Below, one piece after another: positions 18,207 through 30,713 of a stretch of DNA of 64,000 bases. Source of the DNA: Pseudevernia furfuracea (taxonomy: Eukaryota; Ascomycota; Lecanoromycetes; Lecanorales; Parmeliaceae); NCBI GenBank assembly GCA_022315425.1, contig JAIUPT010000050.1, positions 248,001 through 312,000 of the forward strand. Direction: 5' to 3'. Under the pieces are notes generated by a model that searched no databases, was not told the DNA's origin, and saw nothing but the letters and a program-made list of their open reading frames with translations. Within the stretch, counting starts at the first letter, position 1. Each line of letters begins with the position of its first letter. The position numbers and the translations under genes were made by a program.

Positions 18207-20430
18207 GAGCGAAATTATGAGATTCATGATTAGAAGCTACTCGTTATCGTAACGATCTTTAAATAGTGACGTTATTATTTGAAAGAGAGTTTTTATTCTA
18301 TGAAAGTACTTACGAATTATAACAATCTAAAGTACTTCATGAGAATAACGAGTTTAAATAAGCGACAAGTTAGATAAACAATAAAGTTATTAATGTTTGA
18401 TTTTTTTATTACACATAGATTAGAAAAGACAAACTCAGTCGATGCGTCGTCAAGACGATCTAATTATAAGAATAAAAACGAGTCGCTAAATCGACTATTG
18501 TTAACGTTATAACAGAAATTGACAGCGATAAAAGATCTAATAAGTCTCATATTTGCTGTTATTCGAACAGCGTATGAATAAGATAAGAGTTATAAGTATA
18601 CGAAGCGCAGCTCAAACGTTGAGCCCCCCTTTGCGATACACAGTCTAGACGTGAATATATAATATAATCTAGTGACTGACAATAGAAAAGAAGTGACTAC
18701 TCAGAAGATAACACTTACAAATTTGATAATAGCTGCAATTCAAGAGACTCATCTTGATATTATATATTCTTCGAGACTTAGAGAATCTTCAACTGCGAGA
18801 GCAGAGAGTTCAAGCGAGATATTTATTTAAAGTACACGCAACGTAGCTATCGCGTAGCTTAACTCTATTGCTGAGACTATTAATTGCAAACAGCTCGTCT
18901 CACGCTTAGTAATTCACATTGCGACAATAAGCGAAACGATATATAATCTTAGTAACAAGTTCATCTTCGAGCTTATTAAAGCACTTCAGCTGAAAGACTC
19001 TTATATTTAATAACGAAGAAAAGACGAAGCGCAGAACAAGCGAAAGAGTGACGTCGAAGCTTAAATATAAAATAGTTAGAGACTGTTAAGATATAAGAAT
19101 ATATTATACGTTTTCGAAGAGACTTTCGTCCGCGAAGAGCTATTGAGACGTCATTATAATGATTTCTTAACGAGACATTTCGATGTCGACAAGACACTAA
19201 AACTAATAACTAGAAAATACTATTAAGATAGTATTAAGACAGACGTGAAATCATATATGAATATATATGATATCTGTCAGAGAGTGAAGATGAAGCGACA
19301 TCGTTTATATAACGAGCTAAGTGCGCTTTCTTAATCAAGTCGTTCTTGAAAGAAAATCACGATGAATTTCATTATAGATCTTTCTTCAAGTCGACGCAGA
19401 GACTACGTTTACGATACGATTCTTATAATCGTCGATAGATATATCAAAATAATAAGATATCTATCAATTATAAAGAAAATCAATATCTTCGATCTCGAAT
19501 AGCTGCTCATAAAAGAAATCTTTCTTCGATTTGACTCATTAAAAGATATAGTCACTAATCGTGATTCTGTGTTTACGAGTACGTTTTGATCGCAAGTCTG
19601 TTATCAAATGAAGATAAAACGTAGACTAAGCACTATCTTTTATTCTTAAACTAATGATCAAATCGAACGACAAAATCAAATCTTAAAATACTATCTTCGA
19701 GTTTTTTGTAACGAGCAACAAAACGACTAAGCGAATCTCTTATTTATAGTCGAGTATATCTATCAACAAAGTTAATATAAGACGTTGAATTACAGTTTAT
19801 TTTATATAATGTACGACTACAATCTCGACTTTAAATTGAGAATCGAGAACGATTCTTCTTAAGAGAAGATATCAGCAGCGAAAGAACGTGTGAAAGAAAT
19901 TTATACGTTACGAGAAGAGCTTACGAAACGTTAATAAAAAGTATTCGAATCGTAAGCGAAAACGTATAATAAAAAGCATTAAGCATAATTCTTTCAGAAA
20001 GAAGACTTGATAATGTTATTAATTAAGAATCTCAAACAAAAACGATCAAACAAGAAGCTTTCGAATAAGACAATTGATTTATTCATTATTCGAAATGTCG
20101 TAGATAAGCAAGCTTATCGATTAGCGCTTTCGTTAATCTATCGCATATATAACGTTTTTTATATATCACTGTTAAAACTCTATCGTCGTAGAGATAATAA
20201 TACGATGTTAATATATATAGTAGCGAAATTAATAGATAATAAAGAAGAATAAGAGATCGAAAAGATCTTAAATAAGCGAAAGCGCAAGAGTGAGATAAAA
20301 TATCTTATTCGTTAAGCTAAGTACTCTTATAAATATAATTAGTGAGTATTAGAGAAAGATATAAAACATTCGTAGAAGCTATGAGACGCTTTCGAGAAGT
20401 CAAAGAAGCGAAGACGAAGAGCACGATAGA
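18207..20430 (+). pseudogene. pol of Gypsy-Y copy A: RNase H, integrase, chromodomain
   Basis: Continues the frame cut at 8083. RNase H remnants occupy about 18210-18560. The integrase HHCC reads LRRHYNDFLTRHFDVDKTL...YDICQRVK. The core has MNFIIDLSS, TNRDSVF and QIERQNQILKYYLR, where the catalytic Glu reads Lys (G-to-A). The GPY/F end is the open stretch at 20007-20252. A chromodomain follows: EIEKILNKRKRKSEIKYLI and a VLEKDIKHS tail. RIP stops occur throughout. Confidence 0.85.
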
Positions 20431-22175
20431 TATATAAAAGATAATATTTCGAAGAATAACGATTTTAAAATTGCTCGAAGATATCGTAATAAAAAAAGAT
20501 GTTTAAAGATCAAAGAGAATCGAAAAAATACAATTTATAAGCAGCGTAGAGTATATCTATTATATCTAATTCGAAGATCAGACGCATTAAAGATGTCGAC
20601 GTAAGATTAGATTACTTCGTCTCTTATATTATCTCGTTCTTATTCTCTTAATCTCTCTCGTTATTATTCTTATTCTCGTTCTCCTCGTCGTTCGCATCAA
20701 CTCTCTAAATAATAACATTTATATTTAGTTTCTTTAACTCTTTAGTTCTAGCTGCGACGAACTCGATAAAAGAGACGACGAGAGACGTCGAGAAAGCGAG
20801 AGTCTCGTCGAGAAAAGACGACTCGAAGACGTCGACCTCGTCGACGAGAGTCTCGTCCTCTTAGTCATTATCGTTATTATTCTCATCGTTGTGATCGTCG
20901 TTATCTTCGTTGTCGTTACGATTGTTATCGTCTTCGCTATTATTATCGTTAAAAGATGACGAAGAAGAGTCTAATAAAGAAGAGAAAGAGATCAAATTAA
21001 GCGACGAAAGACTCGTCTAAAAGTAACGTTAACATAATCAAAGCGTGATATTAACGAACTCGAAGCACATATCGAAAAGCGCATAATATTATATATATCT
21101 CGAAGGGTCTTCGACAAATTGCGCAAGATTCTAATCTAATCTAAAATCGTCGTTAACATATCGAGTTTCTTATACTTATCTAAACGATTCTATATTCGTT
21201 AATACGTCGAGAGCAACTTATCAAATCGTTTAACTTGACGCATTAACGTCGCACGACTAACGTAGTTATAATAATACGAGTCTTAGCGACGTCGTATCGA
21301 TCGAGCGTATCTAATTCGAAGACGAAACACGTTATTCGCGAACGTTCGAATCGCGACAATTGCTGAAATCTATTAATACTTCGATTAACTCATATTTTGT
21401 TTACGCTATTAATGCGTTTCAAATAGAAATACGTATAATCACGTAGTTAGCTTTTCTCTCTACATAATTATCACATCGTGTTAAATTATTATCTTCGTTA
21501 TCGAACTTGTTATTACACGACTCTACGTCGTGCTCTTAAGCACGACGCGTATAACGATAATACGAATTCTTTAAGAGACGCTTCATTATACGAGTGAATC
21601 GTACGACAAGCGTCGCGAGAGCGAGCTAAAAGCGTGTTAGTAACGTATACGAAAATCGAGAAGCTTAGACTTACGACTAATAATATAAGAATCGAGAGAA
21701 CAATTAAAGCTATTATAATCAAATAGATAATACAATAATGTTTAGTATATATATAAGAAGTGTGATATCTACGTTTAATAGCTGTGAATTAAAATAGAGA
21801 GAAGTGTGTTTTATAAAAAATAAAAAGTTTAAAAAAACAAACTTATACACAACTCACGACTAGCGCATAACAATTATTCACGTCGCGTATTCATAACGAC
21901 GACGACGCGATTACGCGATTCACGACTCAAACAATAAGAGACATTAACAACGTCGACAGACTTCACGTCGTTTACGATTATACGAATATTTTTATTCTTA
22001 TGCGCAAGGCGCAGAGATATCACAATCTACGCATTTCAAATTGAGATTTATAATGTCAGCGCGAAGCTAATCTAAAAGAACTCTTTTTCTTATGTTCTCT
22101 CTGAGATTTAAAGAATTTTAATAAGTCTATTTAAAGCAATGAATTCGAGAACGAATTCTTAAAGAGAGAAGATCA
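20431..22175 (-). pseudogene. 3' region of Gypsy-Y copy A with degenerate antisense frame
   Basis: About 1.75 kb between chromodomain and 3' LTR, unusually long. It is the inverse of 22788-24560 in copy B. Read antisense to the element it contains simple-codon tracts (poly-Asn, Asp and Gln type) and a frame interrupted mainly by RIP-type stops; copy B is easier to read. An open 69-codon piece is at 21722-21513. Confidence 0.4.
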
Positions 22176-22322
22176 TATTAACAGCGAGATCAAGAGAACA
22201 GCTATCGTATAAGTTCGAGAGTTGTCGAGCGTAATCGAATCGCTTGACATACGCATGTCAAGCGGATCCTTGACGTGAGAAGCTTAAGAGGGTCATGTCT
22301 CGAAGTTTCTCATTTTTCTTTC
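22176..22322 (+). repeat. 3' LTR of Gypsy-Y copy A, first part
   Basis: First 147 bp of the 268-bp LTR (start mutated to TATTAACAGCG). It is interrupted by copy B and continues at 30133. Left copy of CTTTC duplication at 22318-22322. Confidence 0.9.
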
Positions 22323-22331
22323 TGTTAGACT

Positions 22332-22523
22332 TGTAAGAACCGTACTGTGGTGATAATCGTAGTGTAGTATGTAACGAAGATAACAAGCTAAGAAGCAACT
22401 ATGTACTGGGAGGGAAGTCATATATGTATGGCTAAGTGAACCTGCCAAGACACTAGGTCCGATAGGGCTAGCGTAGGTGTCAAGAGTACGAGGTGTCAAG
22501 GGACGCAGGGTACGCTCGTAACA
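22332..22523 (-). repeat. Solo LTR, type A (192 bp)
   Basis: Reverse complement of the BIR-element LTR (ends TGTAAGAACCGT...CGCTCGTAACA). Flanked by AGACT at 22327-22331 and 22524-22528. Marks a former type-A element removed by LTR recombination. Confidence 0.92.
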
Positions 22524-22528
22524 AGACT

Positions 22529-22787
22529 GGCTTATATAATATAGATATATATAAGACAGACTAGGGTTGTGTAGCAATGTGAACTTAGCGAAGATATATA
22601 TATTGCGTATAGTATATCTAATAGTAAGACTAATTCTTAAGAAAGGAAAATGGAAAACTTCGAGACATGACCCTCTTAAGCTTCTCACGCCAAGAATCCG
22701 CTTGACATGCGTATATCAAGCGATTCGATTACGCTCGGTAACTCTCGAGCTCATACGATAGCTATTCTCTTGATTTCGCTGCTAATA
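22529..22787 (-). repeat. 3' LTR of Gypsy-Y copy B, main part
   Basis: 259 bp plus the 9 bp at 22323-22331 give the 268-bp LTR; the far end is mutated to CTAATA. It faces the partial LTR of copy A at 22176-22322. Confidence 0.9.
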
Positions 22788-23399
22788 TAGTCTTCTCCCT
22801 TCAAGAATTCGTCCTCGAATTCATTGCTCTGAATAGACTCATTAAAACTCTTTAAACTTCAAATAGAACACAAGAGAAAGAGTTCTTCTAGATTAGCTTC
22901 GCGCTGACATTGTAAATCTCAATTTGAAATGCGTAGATTATAATACTTCTACGTCTTGCGTATGGGAATAAAAATGTTCATATAATCGTAGACGACGTGA
23001 AGTTTGTCGACGTTGATGTCTCTTATTGTTTGAATCGTGAGTCGCGTGATCGCGTCGTCGTCGTTATAAGTGCGCGACGTGAATAATTGTTATGCGCTAT
23101 TCGTGAGTTGTGTATAAGTTTGTTTTTTTAAACTTTTTGTTTCTCATAAAACACACTTTTCTCTATTCTAATTCATAGCTATCAAACGTAGATATCACAC
23201 TTCTTACGTATACACTAAACATTATTATATCATCTATTTGATTATAACAGCTTAGATCTTTTCGACGATTAATTTCTCGATCTACGTTCTCTTTCGTTCT
23301 GCGATAAGTTAAATTAATCGTAATTTCGCGTGCGTTTCTAACACGTTTATAGTTTTATTCTTATAACATTACTAATCGATTCTTCGTGCGAGTGAAGAC

Positions 23400-24460
23400 G
23401 TTAATTGAGAACTTCTATTATCGTTGTCTTCGAATAACGAATTAACATATCTCGAATAGCTGTGATATTATCTTCGCGAAGATAGAAGAGATGCTACGAA
23501 AGTACACTTACTGCGTCGATCTGCGGGTCGATTATAAGTTCGTACGTAAACACATATAATTTATAATTCAAACATAGCTAAAGCGTCTATTGATCTCAAT
23601 TCAAGATTCTCTCTGCGTGAGAGATTAGATATCTAACGAACAATCTATTACGACGTCGCGTATATCGTGAGCGAATCATTCGTCGCGAGTGAGTGTATAA
23701 GCATTCATAATATGTCAGCAGATCGTTTTTGACTGTCTGCGTAAAATTCTTCGATATCGAGTTATCTCGTTACGAGCGAGTTTAGAATCGTCTCGAAGAG
23801 AAGAAAAAGTCGAATGCATTAACGATTCAACTAAATCAAGTCAAGTCGCTTCGACGAATTAATACGACTCTGAAGGGCATCTACGATGTTCTTCGATTAA
23901 GAATATATTTTCTCCACGTTTAACAGACGTTTCGAGCACGTAATAGCTGCGCTAACGATTCGCTAGACGAGTCTGTCCCTCATGAACTCAAAGACGTCTT
24001 CGAGATCTAACGATTCTCTCTCGTCGACGAAGAACGACGTCAACGACGATTTTAACAGCAGCAGCAGTAGTAGCAGTAATCGTAACAATCGTAATCACGA
24101 AGTTGATAATAATAATAACTGAGGAGACGAGACTCTCGTCGGCGAGGTCGGCGCCTTCGAGTCGCCTTCTCTCGACGAGATCTTCGCTTTCTCGACGTCT
24201 TTCGTCGTCTCCTTCATCGGGTTCGTCGCAGCTAGAGCTAAAGAATTAAAGAAACTAAATGTGAATATTATTATTTAGAGAATTGATACGAACGAGAAGG
24301 AGAAGGAGAACGAGAATAAGAATAATAACGAGAGCAATTAAGTGAACGAAGACGAGGTGATGTAAGAGGCGAAGTAATCTGACCTTGCGTCGACATCTTT
24401 AATGCGTCTGATCTTCGAATTAGATATAATAGATATACTCTACGCTGCTTGTGAGTTGTG
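23400..24460 (+). pseudogene. Degenerate antisense reading frame in the 3' region of Gypsy-Y copy B
   Basis: On the strand opposite to pol, a frame runs from about 23480 to 24130 in which most stops are TAA/TAG at positions where CAA/CAG is expected. Readable pieces are LEEKKKSNALTIQLNQVKSL, RRINTTLKGIYDVLRLRIYF, NDSLDESVPHELKDVFEI and RFSLVDEERRQRRF. It runs into CAG CAG CAG CAG TAG TAG CAG TAA, the remains of a poly-Gln tract. A second frame (about 24100-24460) holds poly-Asn, SPSLDEIFAF and NEKEKENENKNNNESN, again with TAG/TAA stops. No family recognised. The pattern suggests an extra gene carried antisense by this chromovirus. Confidence 0.4.
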
Positions 24461-24559
24461 TTTTTTCGATTCTCTTTGATCTTTAAATATCTTTTTTTGT
24501 TACGATGTCTTCGAGCAATTTTAGAATCGTTATTCTTCGAGATATTATCTCTTATTCAT

Positions 24560-26790
24560 CTATCGTGCTCTTCGTCTTCGCTTCTTTAACTTTTCGAAAG
24601 CGTCTCGTAGCTTCTACGAATGTTTTATATCTTTTTTTAATACTCACTAATCGTATTTATAAGAATACTTAGTTTAACGAATAAGATATTTCTTCTCACT
24701 CTTGCGCTTTCGCTTATTTAAGATCTTTTCGATCTCTTATTCTTCTTTATCATCTATTAATTTCGCTACTATATATGTTAATATCGTATTATTATCTCTA
24801 CGACGATAGAGTTCTAGTAGTGACATATAAAAAACGTTATATATGCGATAGATTAACGAAAGCGCTAATCGATAAGCTTGCTTGTCTACGACATTTCGAA
24901 TAATAAATAAGTTAATTGTCTTATTCGAAAGCTTCTTGTTTGATCGTTTTTGTTTGAGATTCTTGATTAATAACATTATCAAGTCTTCTTTCTAAAAGAA
25001 TTGTGCTTAATGCTTTTTATTATACGTTTTCGCTTACGATTCGAATACTTTTTATTAACGTTTCGTAAGCTCTTCTCGTAACGTATAAATTTCTTTCACA
25101 CGTTCTTTCGCTGCTGACATCTTCTCTTAAGAAGAATCGTTCTCGATTCTCAATTTAAAGTCGAGATTGTAATCGTATATTGCATAAAATAAACTATAAT
25201 TTAACGTCTTATATTGACTTTATTAATAGACATACTCGACTATAAATAAGAGATTCGCTTAGTCGTTTTGTTGCTCGTTGCAAAAAACTCGAAGATAGTA
25301 TTTTAAGATTTGATTTTGTCGTTCGATTTGATCATTAGTTTGAGAATAAAAGATAGTGCTTAGTCTACGTTTCATCTTTATTTGATAACAGACTTGCGAT
25401 CAAAACGCACTCGTAAACACAGAATCACGATTAGTGACTATATCTTCTAATGAGTCAAATCGAAGAAAGATTTCTTTCATAAGCAGCTATTCGAGATCGA
25501 AGACATTGATTTTCTTTGTGATTAATAGATATCTCATTATTTTGATATATCTATCGACGATCACAAGAATCGCATCGTAAACGCAGTCTCTGCGTCGACT
25601 TGAAGAAAGATTCGTAATGAAATTCATCGTGATTTTCTTTCAAGGACGACTTGATTGAGAAAGCGCACTCAGCTCGTTATATAAACGATATCGCTTCATC
25701 TTCACTCTCTAACAGACATCACATATATTTATATATGATTTCACGTCTGTCTTAATACTATTTTAATAGTATTTTCTAGTTATTAGTTTTAGTGTCTTGT
25801 CGATATCGAAATATCTCGTCAAGAGATTATCATGATAACGTCTCAATAGCTCTTCGCGAACGAAAGTCTCTTCGAGAACGTATAACATGTTCTTATACCT
25901 TAATAGTCTCTGACTATTTCATATTTAAGCTTCGACGTCACTCTTTCGCTTGTTCTACGCTTCGTCTTCTCTTCGCTATTAAATATAAGAGTCTTTCAGC
26001 TGAAGTGCTTTGATAAGCTCGAAGATGAACTTGTTACTAAGATTATATATCGTTTCGCTTATTGTCGCAATGTGAACTACTAAGCGTGAGACGAGCTATT
26101 TATAATTAATAGTCTCAGCAATAGAGTTAAGCTACGCGATAGCTACGTTGCGTGTACTTTAAATAAACATCTCGCTTGAACTCTCTGCTCTCGCAGTTGA
26201 AGATTCTCTAAGTCTCGAAGAATATATAATATCAAGATGAGTCTCTTGAATTGCAGCTATTATCAAATTTGTAAGTGTTATCTTTTGAATAGTCACTTCT
26301 TTTCTATTGTCAGTCACTAGATTATATTATATATTCACGTCTAGACTGTGTATCGCAAAGGGGGGCTTAACGTTTAAGCTACGCTTCGTATACTTATAAC
26401 TCTTATCTTGCTTATACGCTATTCGAATAACAACAAATATGAAACTTATTAGATCTTTTATCGCTGTCAATTTCTGTTATAACGTTAACAACAGTCGATT
26501 TAGCGACTCGTTTTCACTCTTGTAATTAGATCGTCTTGACGACGCATCGACTGAGTTTGTCTTTTCTGACCTGTGTGTAATAAAAAAATCAAACATTAAT
26601 AACTTTATTGCTTATCTAACTTGTCGCTTATTCAAACTCGTTATTCTTATAAAGTACTTTAGATTGTTATGATTCGTAAGTACTTTTATAGAATAAAAAC
26701 TCTCTTTCAAATAATAACGTTACTATTTAAAGATCGTTACGATAACGAGTAGCTTCTAATTATGAATCTTATAGTTTCGCTCTGCAGAAA
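24560..26790 (-). pseudogene. pol of Gypsy-Y copy B: RNase H, integrase, chromodomain
   Basis: Mirror of 18207-20430. The open stretch 24982-24737 (NLKQKRSNKKLSNKTINLFI...LSLIYRIYNVFYMSLLELYRR) is the GPY/F-type integrase end, followed by the chromodomain toward 24560. The integrase core near 25700-25250 and RNase H near 26700-26300 are RIP-degraded. Confidence 0.8.
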
Positions 26791-27139
26791 TTATTTTTCG
26801 AGAATAAAATGCAACTAAGTGTTATTGCTTATTGTTATTTTGTAATTGAGTCAAAATGTCTGTTAAGTCGAAATCTAAAGTATTCGTTTTCACTCTAATA
26901 AGAAGTTCTGAATCAAAGTGACATAGAAGAGACGCTTTCGTAAAGACTTCGCGAAGTCGTCGAAATGTCTTCTCCGCCTCAACAGATCAATCAAAAGATT
27001 CTATCTTGATTCCCTTGATACTTTTCTTAAGCAAGTTTATAAGTGATTCGATAATTTGAGAGTAATAATAAATGAATCTTCGATAGAAATTTATAAAGCT
27101 CAAAAAGATCTATATCTCATGAAAGAACTTAGATCTCGA

Positions 27140-28021
27140 TTACTTCTGAATTGCTTTCACTCTGCGTTTGTTCATTGCGACGTCATCGATAAACATTATA
27201 AAGTCTAGAAATTCGACTTCTGTGATGAAGAACTCACATTTCTTCAAACTTGTATATAGACTAAAACGTCTTAGTCTCTTAAGCACTTGCTTGATATGAT
27301 CTAAATGTTCTTCTTGCGAACTCGAATAAATTAGAATATCGTTAAGATAAACAACGCAAAAATTGTTAATTAGACTCGTTAACGACTTGTTAATGTAAGT
27401 CTGAAAGGTCGTAGGGGCGTTGATTAGATCAAATAATATTATCAAGTACTCAAAGTGATCATAACGCGTACGAAACGCAGTCTTTCACTTATCGCCCTTA
27501 CGAATTCGAATACGATGATACGTATTCTTGAGATTCAATTTTGTGAATCTCTTGACTTCATTTAGACGATTTAGAGTCTCACTAATCAAAGATAAAGAGT
27601 GACGATTTTTTATCGTGACTTTGTTTAACTCTCGATAGTCGACATATAGTCGCAAGTCGTTATTCTTTTTTGATACGAAAAGAATAAGAGACTCTGCTGA
27701 GCTCGTTGAATACTAAATTCAGTCTTTCGCTAAGGCATCGTCTAGATATGTTCTTAGTGTCGCTAACTCGATGTTAGATAGATTATATAGTGAATCAAAT
27801 AATGATTTTACTGTAGTCTTAATAACATAATCACGTTCTTCGTGCGACGAAAGTCGATCGACTTCTTCGATTAAAAATACGTCTTCGTATTCGCGCAACT
27901 TCTCTGACAATTTTGAGATAGCGTCTGCGATCTGCGATTGTAATATATTCGCTAAGACTTCGTTAATGTTATGTTTTCTTACTGACGCATCAAAAATATC
28001 TATGATCATTAAAGTATACAC
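27140..28021 (-). pseudogene. pol of Gypsy-Y copy B: reverse transcriptase
   Basis: The stretch 28021-27719 (DASVRKHNINEVLANILQSQ) and 27445-27140 (FQTYINKSLTSL, VVYLNDILIYS, LKKCEFFITEVEFL) match copy A at 6845-7726 with independent RIP changes. The catalytic block again reads YLND. Confidence 0.85.
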
Positions 28022-28479
28022 TAACTTTTCTCTCTTTAATGCGTTAGCAAAATCTTAAAATAAGAGTATCTTATACGTATACGCATCGACATCAAAGCGT
28101 TAGATTCTCTTAGCAATGTTAATCACGATATCTTTATCTGTTAATGCTGATAGTTTTAATATAAAGAGTGAATTGTCTTCTTTTGCGATAACATAAAAGA
28201 TATATGAATATCGCTTTATATAACTTCAACTATCTTATAACTTATAGTATATAAGATAGACGACATAGCAAAAGGTCGTGTTGTTATTTATTTATTTGAC
28301 ACTTGGCAACGACGCTTCGACTGATTCGAGATTATGTTCGAGGGCAAAGCGCTGATTAATCATATTAACTTCGATCTCGTTGTTAAATTATATCGAAGTC
28401 GATATTAGAGTTGCTTCTCGATCTTTTACAATCACTTTCTTTAAGAAAATTATACTAAGTATTGAAATAACTTCTTGTT

Positions 28480-29745
28480 TTGCTCTCGCCGTTAAGAAGT
28501 CTTCGACGAGAGTCTTTCTTTTCTCGACGAAGATGACTCGATAGTATAAGCATTAATGTTTTTAACGTTATCGATAGACACGCGATTGACGTCGTCTGTC
28601 TTGGATTGTCGATATTCGTTTACGTAATGTCTCTTCTTATGACAGTTATAGTATTCGACTATCTTTAGATATTTCTTACTTTTCGACGTTTTGCTTCGAG
28701 GTTCATCTTTATTTAAGCGACGCGAAACATTCGCTTTCTTATTCTTGCGAGATTGCGTCGCTCGTTTATTGTTATTAAATTTATTCTCTTTCTCATTTTC
28801 TTTGTTTCGTCTTTAATTCGTATTCGAATCGATATCGTTTATATCTCGTCTATTATGTAATAAGCGTGCGTTGACTCTCTTATTCGTATTTTCCAGACGA
28901 GTAATCTGAGCGATAAGATCTTCTCGCGTCGAGACTATTTGTCTCGTGTGAGTAATGTCGTCTTGAAGTTTCGAAAGAAGTCTCGTCATCAACGTCGTAA
29001 CTCGTTGAATTTCGTTCGACGACGATAACTATGTCTCAAGACTGAAAAGATAGATCTCAAATTGAGTTACTAATTGAAATAATCTTTGTCGCGTATTCGT
29101 ATAGATTATGTTTATCTTCAGCTATCGATTAATTAAATTCTATATTTTATTAAGCAGAAAAGAGACGAAGTGATCTCAGCTTTCTATCTTGATTGAGTTC
29201 TTTTCTCGTTCGTTATGTTATTATTTCTTGAGATCTCTCGCTAAGAATTGTATATATTAAACAATTTTATCGTGATCGTTCAAGAAATACGCTAAGATAT
29301 TCATAAATGCAACTTCGACGTCTCGTATTTAGTCACGATGCTCTCGTCTCGATTTGTCATGATAATCGTCAAGATTCTTTAATTTTACACTTCGTCGTTT
29401 TGTGACATATGTCAATTTAATATCTAAATAACGTTTTGACCCTGCTCGAGCATTAGAAGAGTCACGGCGAACATTCGACGTGTTCGATTCGATATCGTCT
29501 TGATCTCGTTCATCTGACGATTTCTCTCGTTGAAGGGCATTGATCTCTTCGTTAATGTTATTCAGTTGTCGTCTTTTTAGTAGCTGATCTCGGCGTTGAG
29601 TTGTCTGAGTCAATCGCTCGTTCAAAGTTAGGTCGGTAACATCGTCTCTCGAAGCAGGTGTCGACTGTCTTTGACTCTCGAATTTCACGTTAGAGACATG
29701 ATCTAATTCGTTTAGATTCACTGTCTGTGACTGTTCTTCAGACAT
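28480..29745 (-). pseudogene. gag of Gypsy-Y copy B
   Basis: Starts MSEEQSQTVNLNELDH; 138 open codons, then RIP-broken Gag. A zinc knuckle with Cys-to-Tyr changes lies near 28640. It is not interrupted by another element, so it shows the Gag layout that is split in copy A. Confidence 0.75.
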
Positions 29746-29859
29746 AATGTGCGAGTTGAATGAATCTGCTTCGTTTTCGATACGTTGCGATTGCGAGCGA
29801 GTGATTGTTATTATACTAAGTTCGAATCACTATCTCTCGATGAGAAGAAGAATTAGAAT

Positions 29860-30127
29860 TGTTAGACTGACTTATATAATATAGATATATATAAGACAGG
29901 CTAGGGTTGTGTAGCAATGTGAACTTAGCGAAGATATATATATTGCGTATAGTATATCTAATAGTAAGACTAATTCTTAAGGAAGGAAAATGAGAAACTT
30001 CGAGACATGACCCTCTTAAGCTTCTCACGCCAAGAATCCGCTTGACATGCGTATGCCAAGCGATTCGGTTACGCTCGGCAACCCTCGAGCTCATGCGACA
30101 GCTGTTCTCTTGGTCCCGCTGCTAACA
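29860..30127 (-). repeat. 5' LTR of Gypsy-Y copy B (268 bp)
   Basis: TGTTAGACTGAC on the plus strand to GCTGCTAACA; followed by CTTTC (30128-30132). Confidence 0.9.
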
Positions 30128-30132
30128 CTTTC

Positions 30133-30253
30133 TTAAGAATTAGTCTTACTATTAGATATACTATACGCAATATATATATCTTTACTAAGTTCACATTGCT
30201 ACACAACTCTAGTCTGTCTTATATATATCTATATTATATAAGTCAGTCTAACA
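30133..30253 (+). repeat. 3' LTR of Gypsy-Y copy A, second part
   Basis: Last 121 bp of the LTR interrupted at 22322, ending CAGTCTAACA, followed by AAGAG (30254-30258). 147 plus 121 equals the 268-bp length of the 5' LTR. Confidence 0.92.
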
Positions 30254-30575
30254 AAGAGATTCTTAATAATTAGTCTCACTTCGCTATCTATAAGATTTAT
30301 GCTTTCAGAGTATTCTCCTTCAAGTCACTCAGTCGTTATTCGCTTTTATAAGCCTCTTGACGAGACTGAGTCTTATCAATGATACGTCGTTTAAGAATAG
30401 TATAAATGAGATCATACTGTTTTGCAATTGATTTAACAGAAGACTTACGCTTTTTCTTCATAGACTCGAAGCTCATATGATAGACTAAGAAGGCTTGTTT
30501 ATACTCGTCAATTGCGAGATCTAGACGCACCTCTTTAGATAGTTCTTCTGAATTCTTTGATTTTGCTGAAGACAT
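30254..30575 (-). pseudogene. pogo/Fot-type transposase, N-terminal part (DNA-binding)
   Basis: The frame from the ATG at 30575 reads MSSAKSKNSEELSKEVRLDL, then SVKSIAKQYDLIYTILKRRI and SRQEAYKSE. This is the psq/HTH DNA-binding start of pogo-type transposases (usually VPRSTLxxRLxG and SRxEA). RIP stops (Gln and Trp codons) begin after KSE; the continuing RLSDLKENTLKA...IL...IAK leads into 1719 once Gypsy-Y copy A is removed. Confidence 0.8.
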
Positions 30576-30641
30576 GCTTAAAGAAGAATTCTGACTACAT
30601 AAAATCCCCGTTTTTAATTCCATTCTCTTCGGGCTCTCGAT

Positions 30642-30713
30642 CATCAAATAGTAATCGAATAGCCTCATCAAGTAGTCATCGAATAGTCTTATTAAGTAGT
30701 TATCGAATAGTCG
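30642..30713. repeat. Tandem repeat, three 24-bp units
   Basis: Units at 30642-30665, 30666-30689 and 30690-30713 share the core AGTAGT(C/T)ATCGAATAG (first unit AATAGTAATCGAATAG). They lie upstream of the pogo transposase start and could be sub-terminal repeats of that transposon. Confidence 0.75.

Larger units (their letters stand above)
22323..30127 (-). mobile_element. Gypsy-Y copy B: Ty3/gypsy chromovirus, inverted, inside the 3' LTR of copy A
   Basis: Minus-strand element with its 5' LTR at 29860-30127 and 3' LTR at 22323-22331 plus 22529-22787. Target duplication CTTTC lies at 22318-22322 and 30128-30132. Length without the nested solo LTR is about 7.6 kb. Same gene order as copy A and similarly RIP-degraded. 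Together the two copies form a large inverted repeat with tails facing. Confidence 0.92.
1720..30253 (+). mobile_element. Gypsy-Y copy A: Ty3/gypsy chromovirus, multiply interrupted
   Basis: Bounded by 268-bp LTRs starting TGTTAGCAGCGAG and ending CAGTCTAACA. Target duplication AAGAG lies at 1715-1719 and 30254-30258. After removing three nested insertions (3100-6113, 8084-18201, 22323-30127 plus their duplications) the element is about 7.58 kb. Gene order is gag, protease/RT, RNase H, integrase, chromodomain, then a long 3' region holding a degenerate antisense reading frame. It is heavily RIP-mutated, with Gln and Trp codons as stops throughout, and cannot encode proteins. Confidence 0.9.

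Noticed and set aside
20650..20950. Low-complexity GACGAG/TTCGTC-rich tract as a simple satellite
   Set aside because: It is the copy-A version of the antisense coding-like region in Gypsy-Y and is present once per element, not as a tandem satellite.
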